Assembly (NCBI RefSeq): GCF_014646155.1
Contig: NZ_BMMX01000002.1
Location: 186,001-250,000 of the forward strand
Reading direction: 5' to 3'
Source of the DNA: Mangrovihabitans endophyticus
GTDB taxonomy: Bacteria; Actinomycetota; Actinomycetes; Mycobacteriales; Micromonosporaceae
DNA: 64,000 nucleotides
Positions 1 through 8,306 of the stretch are shown here, one piece after another; position 1 is the first letter of the stretch, and each line of letters opens with the position of its first letter. Position numbers and translations under genes: made by a program. The notes under the pieces were generated by a model. It worked only from the letters and a program-made list of their open reading frames with translations. It was not told the DNA's origin and ran no database searches.

Positions 1-987
1 GTGCCGGTCGGCTCCGTCGGCGGTGACCCAGGCGATTTGGCAGGCGGCGTGGGCGAACGCGGCCGTCAGCAACGCGGTGCTGCTTTCCGGGTCGCCCTCG
101 ATCCAGGCGGCGCCACCGGTCCCCGCGGTGAGATGCTGGAGCAGTTCCCCGAGCCGCTGAGTTCCGGCGTGGTGGGCGGCCGGGACGGGTTGCGCTCGCC
201 GGGCTTGCGCTGGCGGGGTGGGCGTGGTGACCTTGTCCGCGCCGCCTGCGGTGATGGAGCGGTACAGCTCACGCAACGCAGGTCCGGGTTCCATGCTCAG
301 CTCGGTGGCCAGGGTGCGGCGTGCCGTGTGGAAGACCTCCAGAGCTTCCGCGGTGCGGCCTGCGCGGTGCAGCGCCAGCATCAAGAGCTCGTGCAGGGGT
401 TCGTGCAGCGGATTGTCCCGGACGAGGGCGGCCAGATCAGCGACCAGATCACCGTCACCGACCTCCATCAGCAGACGGGCCCGCAACTCCACCGCTGCGA
501 GCCGCCGGTCGTCCAGGTGGGCGCGTTCGGCAGTGAGGCGTTCGCTGGTCAGACCCGCGTAGGCTTCGCCGCGCCAGAGCTGGAGCGCAGCGCCGAGCCG
601 GACCGCCGCGGCGACCGCATCCCCACCGGCGCGGAGTTCGTGAGCCTGCGCAATCATCGATTCGTACTGGAAGCTGTCCAGCTCGGATCGGTCGAGCGCG
701 AGCGCGTACGCGGAAGCCTGTGAGAGCAGCAGGGTGCGGCCGTGCGGTGCAAGACTGCGGCGCAGACCGGACACGTAGGTGTAGACGCTGCCCGCGGCGG
801 TGGGCGGCGGTGTCGCTCCCCAGATTCCTCTGGTCAGTTCGGCGCGTGCGACAAACCGGCCGTCGGCCGCGGTGAGCAGGGCGAAGAGGGTGCGCTGACG
901 GGCCTGTCCCAGGTCGATCTCGCGGTCGCCAAGCCAGGCTCGGACGGGGCCGAGGACCGAAACTCGCAGCCGGTTGGGGGCCGACAA
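1..987 (-). CDS. SARP/BTAD-family transcriptional regulator, cut at left edge
   Basis: N-terminal 329 residues of a SARP-type activator. The DNA-binding winged-helix segment (about residues 8-95, with the SVYTYVSGLRRSL stretch) is followed by the BTAD helical domain (about 100-250; motifs DNPLHEPLHELLM and GRTAEALEVF). A Pro/Ala-rich linker follows, then the beginning of a further domain with a weak P-loop-like WIEGDPESS, so it may be a larger AfsR-like protein. The start is TTG at 987: GGAGG lies 6 nt upstream and no competing in-frame start has a better site. The C-terminus lies outside the window. It sits downstream of the ROK-like gene on the same strand with a 74-nt gap. A pathway-specific activator role is inferred from the family; its target is unknown. 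Confidence 0.85.
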   Translation of the reverse strand, partial: MSAPNRLRVSVLGPVRAWLGDREIDLGQARQRTLFALLTAADGRFVARAELTRGIWGATPPPTAAGSVYTYVSGLRRSLAPHGRTLLLSQASAYALALDRSELDSFQYESMIAQAHELRAGGDAVAAAVRLGAALQLWRGEAYAGLTSERLTAERAHLDDRRLAAVELRARLLMEVGDGDLVADLAALVRDNPLHEPLHELLMLALHRAGRTAEALEVFHTARRTLATELSMEPGPALRELYRSITAGGADKVTTPTPPAQARRAQPVPAAHHAGTQRLGELLQHLTAGTGGAAWIEGDPESSTALLTAAFAHAACQIAWVTADGADRH

Positions 988-1061
988 ACAACACCTCCGA
1001 TCGCCCGGTGGAGGCACCGCATCGGTCGCATGGCGAGTCGCGCGGAGCTCGGCAGAGCTGG

Positions 1062-1928
1062 TCAGGCGGGATTGTAGTTCCTGGTGATGGCTTCGAAGAC
1101 CCGGTGAATGGCATGCTCGCGGGCGACCTGCAAGGCACCGTCGAGTAGGCGGGCAGTTCCCGCCCGCGAGGCCCGGACCGTGGGCGGGCCGGGCATCTGC
1201 CGGGCGAGTTCGCTCTGCACGAGCCCGGCGAGGGCGTGTCCTCCGGCGTCGGCTGTCCCGCCGGCGAGCACTGTTGCCGGGAGGCCGAAGCGTGCGTAGT
1301 CCGTTCTGAGCGAGGCGACGATGCGCTCGGTCAGCCGCAGGAGACTTCCGGGCGTGAGGTCACCGGCGGCCGGCGTGGAGCCGGAGGCATTCCCCCCGGC
1401 GTCGCGGGCTTCTGGCTCGATGTCTGCTCCGCTGGCCGGCCGTGGCACCGTCCGGCCGCCCGCGCCGGCATCGGCGCGGGCGGCGCCGAGGTGTGCGTCG
1501 AAGCTGGGAAAGACCCGGCCCTGCAGCACGTCGACGGTGCGGATGGGATCGGCGAGGTACAACAGGGTGAAGGTCTCGTGTCCGTCCGCGCGCATGTAGG
1601 GAGTTTCGGCGCGGGCGGCGAGGCGGGCGTCGCTGACCACGACCACGGGCACGTTCCATTCCCGGGCGAGCATGCGGCGTACGGTCGGACCGAGCGCCGA
1701 GGACACCTCAGCGGTGGTGTCCGCCGCGTTCATGACGATCTGGCCGAGCGGCAGCGTTCTCGGATGCGCCTCGGCGGCGGCGCGGACGGCCGCGCAGACC
1801 GCGGTGACCGGGTCGAGGGGTCCGGAGACCGGCCGCCGGGCTTTGGTGACGGCCGTCGCGGTCAGGTCCGAGCAGGCGGCGATGACCACGGTGGCGGAGA
1901 TCTCGACACCGACAACGTTCACACTCAT
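1062..1928 (-). CDS. Degenerate ROK/ASKHA-fold-like protein
   Basis: 288 residues. The N-terminus (VNVVGVEIS) and the Ala-rich middle resemble the opening strands of ROK-type sugar kinases/repressors of the ASKHA fold, and LAGGTADAGG near residue 240 looks like a second nucleotide-binding loop. The usual DxGGTK phosphate loop and the ROK zinc-binding CxxGxxGC motif are absent. It is therefore probably a non-catalytic relative. ATG 1928 starts a protein that fits the fold; an upstream in-frame ATG at 2150 only adds low-complexity sequence. It is transcribed divergently from the membrane protein gene (236-nt gap) and lies upstream of the edge SARP. An alternative is an unrelated actinobacterial hypothetical protein. 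No function is claimed. Confidence 0.65.
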   Translation of the reverse strand: MSVNVVGVEISATVVIAACSDLTATAVTKARRPVSGPLDPVTAVCAAVRAAAEAHPRTLPLGQIVMNAADTTAEVSSALGPTVRRMLAREWNVPVVVVSDARLAARAETPYMRADGHETFTLLYLADPIRTVDVLQGRVFPSFDAHLGAARADAGAGGRTVPRPASGADIEPEARDAGGNASGSTPAAGDLTPGSLLRLTERIVASLRTDYARFGLPATVLAGGTADAGGHALAGLVQSELARQMPGPPTVRASRAGTARLLDGALQVAREHAIHRVFEAITRNYNPA

Positions 1929-2164
1929 GCTTTTCCCGTGAATCCCTGTTCGCGCCCGGTCCAGGCGACTCGGGCGGTGATGCATTGCCGGAAATGTATG
2001 GCATCGGGGCAACACGGATGGGGCACCGTCGTATCGGACCGGTACCTGCGGGAATGGAGCGTGCACTTTCGACGCCGGAGGGGTTGCCGTCCGGCATGGT
2101 GTGCGGCCACCGTGACGGTGCTCATGCCCCACCGGCAGGAGTCGACGCAACGGGAGGCCACACC

Positions 2165-2728
2165 GTGAGCCGATGGCGACAACTTTTCACGGGCAACGAG
2201 GCAAGGGCCACCGCCGGTGGCGCTCTCGTGATGGACGGGCTGCTGGGAGTGGATGTCCGGCGGGGTCGCAGGCGGCCCGGGATCGTGGGCTCCATCTTCA
2301 TGATCGTCGCCGGTCTGCTGTTCGTCTGGCTGGGGTGGTACTGGCATGGCCAGCATGAGCCCTACGCCGACGGCGTTACCACCACCGCCACGGTGACGCG
2401 CATCGTGCGCTCGGAGGGCCACGACGGTAAGACGCATTACGGGCGCATTTTTACGTTTCGCACCTATCAGGGGCGCAATATCCGCGTGACGGAGCGTGAG
2501 CGCAGCAGCATCCGCCCCGAGCTAGGCGCCCCGCTCACGGTCTCCTATCGGCCGGATGACCCGGAGGGCGCGCGCGTGGTCCCGGAGAACGATTGGATGC
2601 CGTACGGCCTGATGGTCTGGGGCTGCTTGTTCGCGCTGATCGGTCTGGCGGTCTTCACCGTGCGCTTGATCAAGCTTGGCTTCGGTGTGTACCTGCTCGG
2701 CAGCGCCGACCGGCAGAGCGGGCGCTGA
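2165..2728 (+). CDS. DUF3592-like membrane protein
   Basis: 187 residues with two transmembrane helices, at about residues 40-60 (GSIFMIVAGLLFVWLGW) and 147-170. Between them is an exported beta-rich segment with TATVTRIVRSEG and LTVSYRPDDPEGARV, the typical signature of DUF3592 proteins. GTG 2165 has GGGAGG 7 nt upstream; the open frame extends upstream but lacks a comparable ribosome-binding site there. The family has no established function. The short Lys/Arg-rich stretch before helix 1 suggests the N-terminus is cytoplasmic and the beta domain external (positive-inside inference). Confidence 0.8.
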   Translation: MSRWRQLFTGNEARATAGGALVMDGLLGVDVRRGRRRPGIVGSIFMIVAGLLFVWLGWYWHGQHEPYADGVTTTATVTRIVRSEGHDGKTHYGRIFTFRTYQGRNIRVTERERSSIRPELGAPLTVSYRPDDPEGARVVPENDWMPYGLMVWGCLFALIGLAVFTVRLIKLGFGVYLLGSADRQSGR

Positions 2729-2835
2729 CGGCGGCGCCGCACGGAGCGCTACGGTGACATCGACCGATACAACCGGCGTGAGCAGGGCACACAGTGTGTG
2801 AGTCATTGCGTGCACAGCGCAGGAAGGGCGAGCTC

Positions 2836-5121
2836 ATGGGTGAGCCCGAGGCGGGTCTCGATATTCGACTGCTGGGTCCGGTGCGGATCCGGCTCGGTGG
2901 TGCCGAGACCGCGGGCGGGGCCGACCGGCGAGCCGCGGTTCTCAGTCTGCTTGCCCTGCGCGCCAACCAGCCGGTCACCCGCGACGAACTGGTGACGGCG
3001 GCCTGGGGAGACGAGCCCCCGGCGACCGCCCTCGGGAATATCTACAAATTCATCTCGCAGTTGCGGCGCATGCTGGATCCGGGACGCGACACCGGCGCCG
3101 CAGGCGAGATGCTGAGCTCCGCGGCCGGCAGCTACATGCTCAGCCTGGACGAGGACGCGGTGGACGTACGCCGCTTCGAGAAGGCTCGCGACCGGGCTCG
3201 CCTGCACCGCGCCGCGGACGACCAGATGGCCGAGTTGTCCGCCGTGGAGGAGGCGCTGGGCCTGTGGCACGGCGAGGCGCTAGCCGGGGTCCCCGGACCG
3301 CACGCGGCTGCTCAACGGACGCGCCTCGCCGAGTTGCTTGTCGTCACCCAGCAGCGACACGCCGAGCTCCTCCTCGGTCTGGGTCGGCACAACGACGCGA
3401 TCGCCGTGTTGCGAGAGCTTGCCGCCGCCTATCCGGTGCAGGAGAAGTTCTCGGCCTTGCTCATGGATGCGTTGCAGGCGGCCGGGCGCGATGCTGAGGC
3501 GCTGACCGTCTATCGCCGGACCACGCGCATGCTCCGACGGCTGACCGGGACCGAGCCGGGTTCGCTGCTGCGTGACGCCCATCGCCGGGCAACCGGCGCC
3601 GCAGACGCTGCGGGCCGCACTCCGCTTGGGGAACAGGTGCTGGTGGGCCGCAAGGCCGAGGTGCACCTGCTCCGCCAGGCGGTGACCGATCTGGTCGCCG
3701 GAACGGGCGGCCACCTGCGGCTGGAGGGTGTTCCGGGCATCGGCAAGTCCGCCGTGCTGACGGCTGGACTGCGCGTTGGCGTGCCGGCCGGTTACCGGAC
3801 CGGTTGGATCGGCTGTGCCGCCGAGGCCACGCACTCCCCGTTGGACGTTCTGATCGAGTGTCTGGCCGCCTCTGTCACGGGCGCGGAACCTGCCTGGCTG
3901 ACGCGGGTACGGCAGGCCACCGCGGATCGCACGACGCTGGTCGACGTGGTCGTCGAGGCGCTGCGCGAGGGCTGCGCCGAGGCACCGCTGCTGCTGGTGG
4001 TCGACGACCTGCAGTGGGCCGACCGGCAGACGCTGCAGTTGTGGCCGGTTCTGCAGCGGCTGACGACGCGGCTCCCCCTCCTGTTGGTGTCGGCTGCCCG
4101 CCCGGACCGAACGGCATTGGCCGGACTGGGCTGGAGCGGGGTCATCCCACTCGGACCGCTGCCGGTGGACGAAGCGAGCGCCGTGGTCACCGCCGCGGTC
4201 CCCGGCACCCTCGACGAGTCTGCGGCCCAGCGGATCGTCGCCGATGCCGGCGGCAACCCCTGTTACCTGCTGGCCGGGGTTGCGGCGGCGCAGCAGGACG
4301 ATGATGCGGGCCCGGGCAGCGTCCCCGCGGCGATGGCGGTGGCGGTCACGCGGCATCTCGCCGCGCTGGACGAGCCGACCCGTCATGTCCTGCGCGCAGT
4401 AGCGTTTCTCGGCGAGGACTGTGACGTGGTCGAGTTGTCCACGGCGACCGGCCGCAGCGTCGATGCCTTGAGCGGACCCATCACGGCAGCCCGTGCAGCC
4501 GGATTCATCACCGCGTCCGGTGAGACGATCACTTTCCGGCACCGGATCGTGGCGAGGGTTCTGCACGACAGCACCTCCACCGGGTTGCGCACGATGCTTC
4601 ACCGGTCCTTCGCCGATCGCCTGGCCGCCGCCGGCGTGGCACCTCACCGAGTCGTCAGCCAGTTGCTCGCGGCTTCCACGCCACTCGGCGCGGAGATGAG
4701 CGCCTGGATGGCTCGGCACATCGAGGCTGCCATCGAGCAGTCACCCCGCGAAGCGGTGGAACTCCTGCGCCGGGCTCACCTCCAGTCCGACCTGCCGGCC
4801 ACGGACCGTCTGTATCTCACCGCGTCGCTGGCACGGCTTCTCTTCCGCCTCGGCCAGCTACCGACCGGGCCGGCCGAGTGGGTCGCCGCCCGCACGCCCG
4901 ACGCCGGCCTGGAGGCCGAGATGCGCCTGCTCGTTGCCCGGGCCAGTGAACGCAGTGGTGACATCAACCGGGCGGCGGAAGTGGCCCGGTGGGTTCTGGG
5001 CGCGGGGCGTGCGCCGGAGCCGTGGATGGAGAAATTCCGCGATCTGGTGGCCCGGCTTCGTCCGCAGATGAGCGGAGTCCCGACCAAACCGCATGATCAG
5101 ACGGTCACCGGATATCGCTGA
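2836..5121 (+). CDS. SARP-type regulator with AAA ATPase domain, no LuxR domain
   Basis: 761 residues. A SARP DNA-binding domain (residues about 8-100, LDIRLLGPVRIRL at the start) and BTAD helices (100-250) are followed by a STAND/AAA-16-type ATPase. Its Walker A is GVPGIGKS (residues 298-305) and its Walker B is LLLVVDDLQWAD (about 388-399). The C-terminal half is helical and ends after about residue 750 with no LuxR helix-turn-helix, unlike LAL regulators. ATG 2836 has AGGAAGG 8 nt upstream. The next gene, 84 nt downstream, encodes a stand-alone LuxR-type protein. Family members activate secondary-metabolite or development genes; the target here is unknown. Confidence 0.88.
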   Translation: MGEPEAGLDIRLLGPVRIRLGGAETAGGADRRAAVLSLLALRANQPVTRDELVTAAWGDEPPATALGNIYKFISQLRRMLDPGRDTGAAGEMLSSAAGSYMLSLDEDAVDVRRFEKARDRARLHRAADDQMAELSAVEEALGLWHGEALAGVPGPHAAAQRTRLAELLVVTQQRHAELLLGLGRHNDAIAVLRELAAAYPVQEKFSALLMDALQAAGRDAEALTVYRRTTRMLRRLTGTEPGSLLRDAHRRATGAADAAGRTPLGEQVLVGRKAEVHLLRQAVTDLVAGTGGHLRLEGVPGIGKSAVLTAGLRVGVPAGYRTGWIGCAAEATHSPLDVLIECLAASVTGAEPAWLTRVRQATADRTTLVDVVVEALREGCAEAPLLLVVDDLQWADRQTLQLWPVLQRLTTRLPLLLVSAARPDRTALAGLGWSGVIPLGPLPVDEASAVVTAAVPGTLDESAAQRIVADAGGNPCYLLAGVAAAQQDDDAGPGSVPAAMAVAVTRHLAALDEPTRHVLRAVAFLGEDCDVVELSTATGRSVDALSGPITAARAAGFITASGETITFRHRIVARVLHDSTSTGLRTMLHRSFADRLAAAGVAPHRVVSQLLAASTPLGAEMSAWMARHIEAAIEQSPREAVELLRRAHLQSDLPATDRLYLTASLARLLFRLGQLPTGPAEWVAARTPDAGLEAEMRLLVARASERSGDINRAAEVARWVLGAGRAPEPWMEKFRDLVARLRPQMSGVPTKPHDQTVTGYR

Positions 5122-5133
5122 GCGGAACGAACT

Positions 5134-5169
5134 TCTGAAGAGATCCGGAAGATTTTCCCCACGGCGTCT
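5134..5169 (+). promoter_or_regulatory. Shared upstream box, copy 1
   Basis: TCTGAAGA, 3 nt, CCGGAAGATT, 6 nt, then ACGGCGTCT, ending 36 nt before the ATG of the first LuxR-type gene. A nearly identical arrangement stands upstream of the second LuxR-type gene (7559-7593). Conservation only in front of the two paralogues suggests a promoter or operator, but recent common ancestry of the upstream DNA is also possible. Confidence 0.55.
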
Positions 5170-5205
5170 CGCCACGATGTCGGATCCCGGCATCGGAGGG
5201 GTGCG

Positions 5206-5811
5206 ATGGAGAAGATCACGGTCGCGGTGCATGTGACCGACCCGGTCGACGCAGCCGGGCTGCGCGGATATCTGGAGCAGGTCCCGGACCTCAGCATCGT
5301 GCAGAACGATCCGCAGGTACGCCTGGTCGTGGCCGAACGTCGTTCGGCCGGCGCGCTGGCCTTGTTGCGTCAGCATGCCGACGGGAACGCGCCGCAGATC
5401 CTCCTCGGCGATCTTCCGGCAACTGCGCTGGTCGGCGCCCTCGACGCCGGTCTGGCCGCGGTCATCTCACCTCGGGACGCGGGCCTGGACCGGCTGAGCA
5501 CGACGATCCGGGCGGTCGTCGCGGGGAGCACCCTGCTGCCGCCGGATCTGGTCACCGAGCTGGTGCACCAGCTTCACCGCCTGCAAAAGGACGTGCTCGC
5601 CCCGAACGGTTTGAGCAGCTCCGGGCTCACCACCCGGGAACTGGACGTTCTCCGGCTTCTGGCCGAGGGGTACGAGACCGCCGAGATCGCGGCCAGGCTC
5701 AACTGGGCGGAGCGTACCGTCAAGAACATCGTCCGCGTGATCAACACCCGGGAGCATCTGAACAACCGTTCCCACGCCGTTTCGTGGGCGCTCCGCAACG
5801 GGTTGATCTAG
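5206..5811 (+). CDS. LuxR/NarL-type regulator with degenerate receiver (paralogue 1)
   Basis: 201 residues. The C-terminal LuxR helix-turn-helix (about residues 138-201: LTTRELDVLRLLAEGY and ERTVKNIVRVI) is intact. The N-terminal part keeps the helix pattern of a NarL receiver (TVAVHVTDPVDAAGLRGYL) but the acidic pocket and the phospho-acceptor Asp are missing (LVVAERRS where a DVVLLD motif is expected). Phosphorylation-independent control is therefore likely. ATG 5206 follows GGAGGGG. Its stop shares the palindrome CTAG with the stop of the convergent kinase gene. It is about 40% similar by eye to the regulator at 7639-8259, so the two are paralogues flanking the kinase. Confidence 0.88.
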   Translation: MEKITVAVHVTDPVDAAGLRGYLEQVPDLSIVQNDPQVRLVVAERRSAGALALLRQHADGNAPQILLGDLPATALVGALDAGLAAVISPRDAGLDRLSTTIRAVVAGSTLLPPDLVTELVHQLHRLQKDVLAPNGLSSSGLTTRELDVLRLLAEGYETAEIAARLNWAERTVKNIVRVINTREHLNNRSHAVSWALRNGLI

Positions 5812-7391
5812 ATGGTGCGCACGTCCAGGCCGGAGAAGGTGACCGTGAACGGCGCCTGGCCCGCGTGTGGCTCGACATCGATCCCCAGCCGGAGTTTCCC
5901 GGTCGACGGGGAGCCGGCGGGCAGGCGCACCCGGCCAGCGACGCCGCCGCCCCGGTAGATCGTGACGGTCCCGTCGGCGACATCGATCCTGATGCGCGCC
6001 GTCCAGCCCACGAGGATGCGCCGGGCCGCCGGCAGGGAACCGACGACGGTCTTGTCGTCGCCGTCGTCGACCTCGACGGCGATGGAGTTGCGGCAGACAC
6101 GCAGGACGTCGCCGCCGCGGGCCGGATTCCAGTAGAACCAGAGCGAGGCACAGCTACCCAACGAGGCCAAGGTGACGTTGAAACGGGCGCTGAAGTCGTC
6201 GCTGACCGGCGTTTCCGCGCCGGGACACTTGTAGGACTTCCGTTCGGTTCGCTCCACGGTCAGCACGTCCGTGACGGTGCACCGGGCGTTGTGTGCGGAG
6301 GTCTCAGTGTCTGGCCATGCGCTCGGCGCCTTCAAGGCATCGTGGATGAGCACCTGCGTGCTCGGTGCCGGGCTGGCCTGCGCGCTGGCGTTGGGACCGG
6401 GGGCGGCCGGCGGTGGCTCGTGGCCGCGATCGACGGCGAACGCGGTAGCCGCGGTTCCGGTGAGCAGGACGCCCGCGGCGGCGGCGATCATCGCACGCCG
6501 GTGTCGCCGTGCCCGGCGGGCCGGGACGCGTGCCACTTGCTGAGGACCGGAAGCACCCTCGACAGCGTCCACCAACATGTCCAATAGTTCCCGGGCGGTC
6601 GGACGGCGTTCCGGCTCCTTGGCCAAGGCGGCTTCGACCGCGCCGCGCAAGGGTGGCGCCAGCCCGTCGAGATCGGGCGGCTGGGTCAGGATCCGGGCAG
6701 CGGTCGCCGAGATGGAGTCCCCGGCAAACGGGCTCCGGCCGGTGGCCGCGTAGGCCACGATGCAGCCCCACGCGAAGACGTCCGCAGCCGAGCCGATAGG
6801 AGTCTGCGACGCGACGTCGATGCGTTCCGGAGCCATGTAGGCGATGGTGCCGATCGTCCGTTCCGCACTGGTGTAGCCGGTCGCGGCGTCCAGGGTGCGG
6901 GCGATGCCGAAGTCGACGACTTTGGGGTTACCCGGCGGCAACAGCACATTCTCGGGTTTGAGGTCGCGATGCACCACCCCGGCCCCGTGAATGCCCACCA
7001 ACGCCGTGGCCACGCCGGCGGCCAGCGGATGCAGTTGGGCCCCACGCAGCGGCCCGCGCTGCTCGACGACCTCCGCCAGGCTCGGCCCGTCCACGTACTC
7101 GATGACCAGGTACGGCGGTTCGTGATCAAGGTCGGCGTCCAGCAATTCCGCCGTACAGTACGGCGGAACCTGACGGACGCGTTCGATTTCGCCGCGAAAA
7201 CGTTTCCGGAATTCCGAGCGTTCGAGAAGTCGTGCCTGCACGGTCTTGATGGCGACGTAGGCACCCTCGGGGTTGCGCCCCAGATAGACCACACCCATTC
7301 CGCCGGATCCCAAGCGCCCGGCCACGTCGTAACCGCCCAAGCACTCGGGGTCGCTATCGAACAGCGGACTGACGCGGTAGGCGGTGTCCAC
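5808..7391 (-). CDS. Transmembrane Ser/Thr protein kinase
   Basis: 527 residues. A Hanks-type kinase domain occupies residues about 20-285: glycine loop GSGGMGVV (28-35), ATP Lys49 in VAIK, catalytic HRDLKPEN (His141-Asp143 onward), DFG at Asp160, and APE after the activation loop. A basic juxtamembrane stretch precedes a single transmembrane helix (about 300-322). The external C-terminal domain (about 350-527) is beta-rich, contains several Cys and has a LamG/concanavalin-like look; there are no PASTA repeats. GTG 7391 has GGGGAGG just upstream. The gene lies between two paralogous LuxR-type regulators. Phosphorylation of those or of the SARP proteins is a reasonable but unproved guess. The external domain probably senses a ligand, possibly a glycan. 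Confidence 0.92.
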   Translation of the reverse strand: MDTAYRVSPLFDSDPECLGGYDVAGRLGSGGMGVVYLGRNPEGAYVAIKTVQARLLERSEFRKRFRGEIERVRQVPPYCTAELLDADLDHEPPYLVIEYVDGPSLAEVVEQRGPLRGAQLHPLAAGVATALVGIHGAGVVHRDLKPENVLLPPGNPKVVDFGIARTLDAATGYTSAERTIGTIAYMAPERIDVASQTPIGSAADVFAWGCIVAYAATGRSPFAGDSISATAARILTQPPDLDGLAPPLRGAVEAALAKEPERRPTARELLDMLVDAVEGASGPQQVARVPARRARRHRRAMIAAAAGVLLTGTAATAFAVDRGHEPPPAAPGPNASAQASPAPSTQVLIHDALKAPSAWPDTETSAHNARCTVTDVLTVERTERKSYKCPGAETPVSDDFSARFNVTLASLGSCASLWFYWNPARGGDVLRVCRNSIAVEVDDGDDKTVVGSLPAARRILVGWTARIRIDVADGTVTIYRGGGVAGRVRLPAGSPSTGKLRLGIDVEPHAGQAPFTVTFSGLDVRTI

Positions 7392-7558
7392 TCAGCCTCC
7401 CCTCCGCGGCGGGCACTGGCCTCCCGGGGTCCCGCTGTGGATCCCCTCGTCGCCGTCTTGGAGCACGCGCGCACGGGTGCGTGATCGTCATCGGATGGTA
7501 AACGGCGCGGACAGGTTGCGCGAGCGCGGCAACGTCACCACGGCACCAGCGCGAGCCG

Positions 7559-7593
7559 TCTGAAGAACGCCGGAAGATTGTCTGACGGCATCT
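7559..7593 (+). promoter_or_regulatory. Shared upstream box, copy 2
   Basis: TCTGAAGA, 3 nt, CCGGAAGATT, 5 nt, then ACGGCATCT, ending 45 nt before the GTG of the second LuxR-type gene. It matches the box at 5134-5169 in 8/8, 10/10 and 8/9 positions of the three blocks with nearly the same spacing. Confidence 0.55.
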
Positions 7594-7638
7594 GTCCCAG
7601 GCTGCTGGCCGACCCGCGTCACCCCACGGGAGGCAGCA

Positions 7639-8259
7639 GTGAAGCAGGTTCGCGTGGCGCTGTTCGCGTCCACTCCGTTCGGCCGCGCCGGCCTGGTCAG
7701 TTACCTGCAACCGCACCCCGCCGTCGCGTTGTTGCCGGAGAGCGACGAATCTGACGTCCAGGTTGCCGTGGTGTGCTGCGACCGTCTCACCCCTGAGGTG
7801 ATGACGACCATCCGGCGGCTGGCCGCCGGAGCGCGGACGGCCTTCGTGCTGGCGGTCAACGAGATCACCGAGACGGAGTTGCTCCTCGCTCTGCACTACC
7901 GGGTCGTCCAGGTTCTGCCACGCACCGCGCTCACTGCCGATCTGCTCACTCGCAGCGTCCTAGACGCCGCGGACAGCAACGGCGTGATGCCTGTGACGTT
8001 GTGTGACGAGCTGATGCGACACATCGAGCGTCTCCAGCAGGAGGTGCTCCACCCCCAGGCGCACGAAGCTGGGCTCAGCCCTCGTGAGATCGACATTCTG
8101 CGGCTGCTGGCTGACGGGATGGACACCGACGCGATCGCCGTCCGGTTGTGCTATTCGCAGCGCACGGTCAAGAACGTCATCTACGGCCTGACCCGGCGGC
8201 TGAACCTGCGCAACCGTCCGCACGCCGTCGCGTACGCCGTGCGGACGGGAATCATCTGA
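7639..8259 (+). CDS. LuxR/NarL-type regulator with degenerate receiver (paralogue 2)
   Basis: 206 residues. The C-terminal LuxR helix-turn-helix (about residues 143-206: LSPREIDILRLLADGM and QRTVKNVIYGL) is intact. The receiver-like N-terminus (VRVALFASTPFGRAGLVSYL) lacks the phospho-acceptor Asp (VAVVCCDRLTPE). GTG 7639 follows GGGAGG with a 5-nt gap. It is divergent from the kinase gene (247-nt gap). Only 47 nt separate it from the secreted glycosidase gene downstream, which suggests co-transcription and a possible role in controlling that enzyme. Confidence 0.87.
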   Translation: MKQVRVALFASTPFGRAGLVSYLQPHPAVALLPESDESDVQVAVVCCDRLTPEVMTTIRRLAAGARTAFVLAVNEITETELLLALHYRVVQVLPRTALTADLLTRSVLDAADSNGVMPVTLCDELMRHIERLQQEVLHPQAHEAGLSPREIDILRLLADGMDTDAIAVRLCYSQRTVKNVIYGLTRRLNLRNRPHAVAYAVRTGII

Positions 8260-8306
8260 CGCCGGAAACCGTCGGCCGTCAGACAACCGGATCAGAGAGG
8301 AAGTCC

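Noticed and set aside
1..723. Open frame on the plus strand at the left edge
   Set aside because: The minus strand encodes clear SARP and BTAD motifs here; the plus frame has none.
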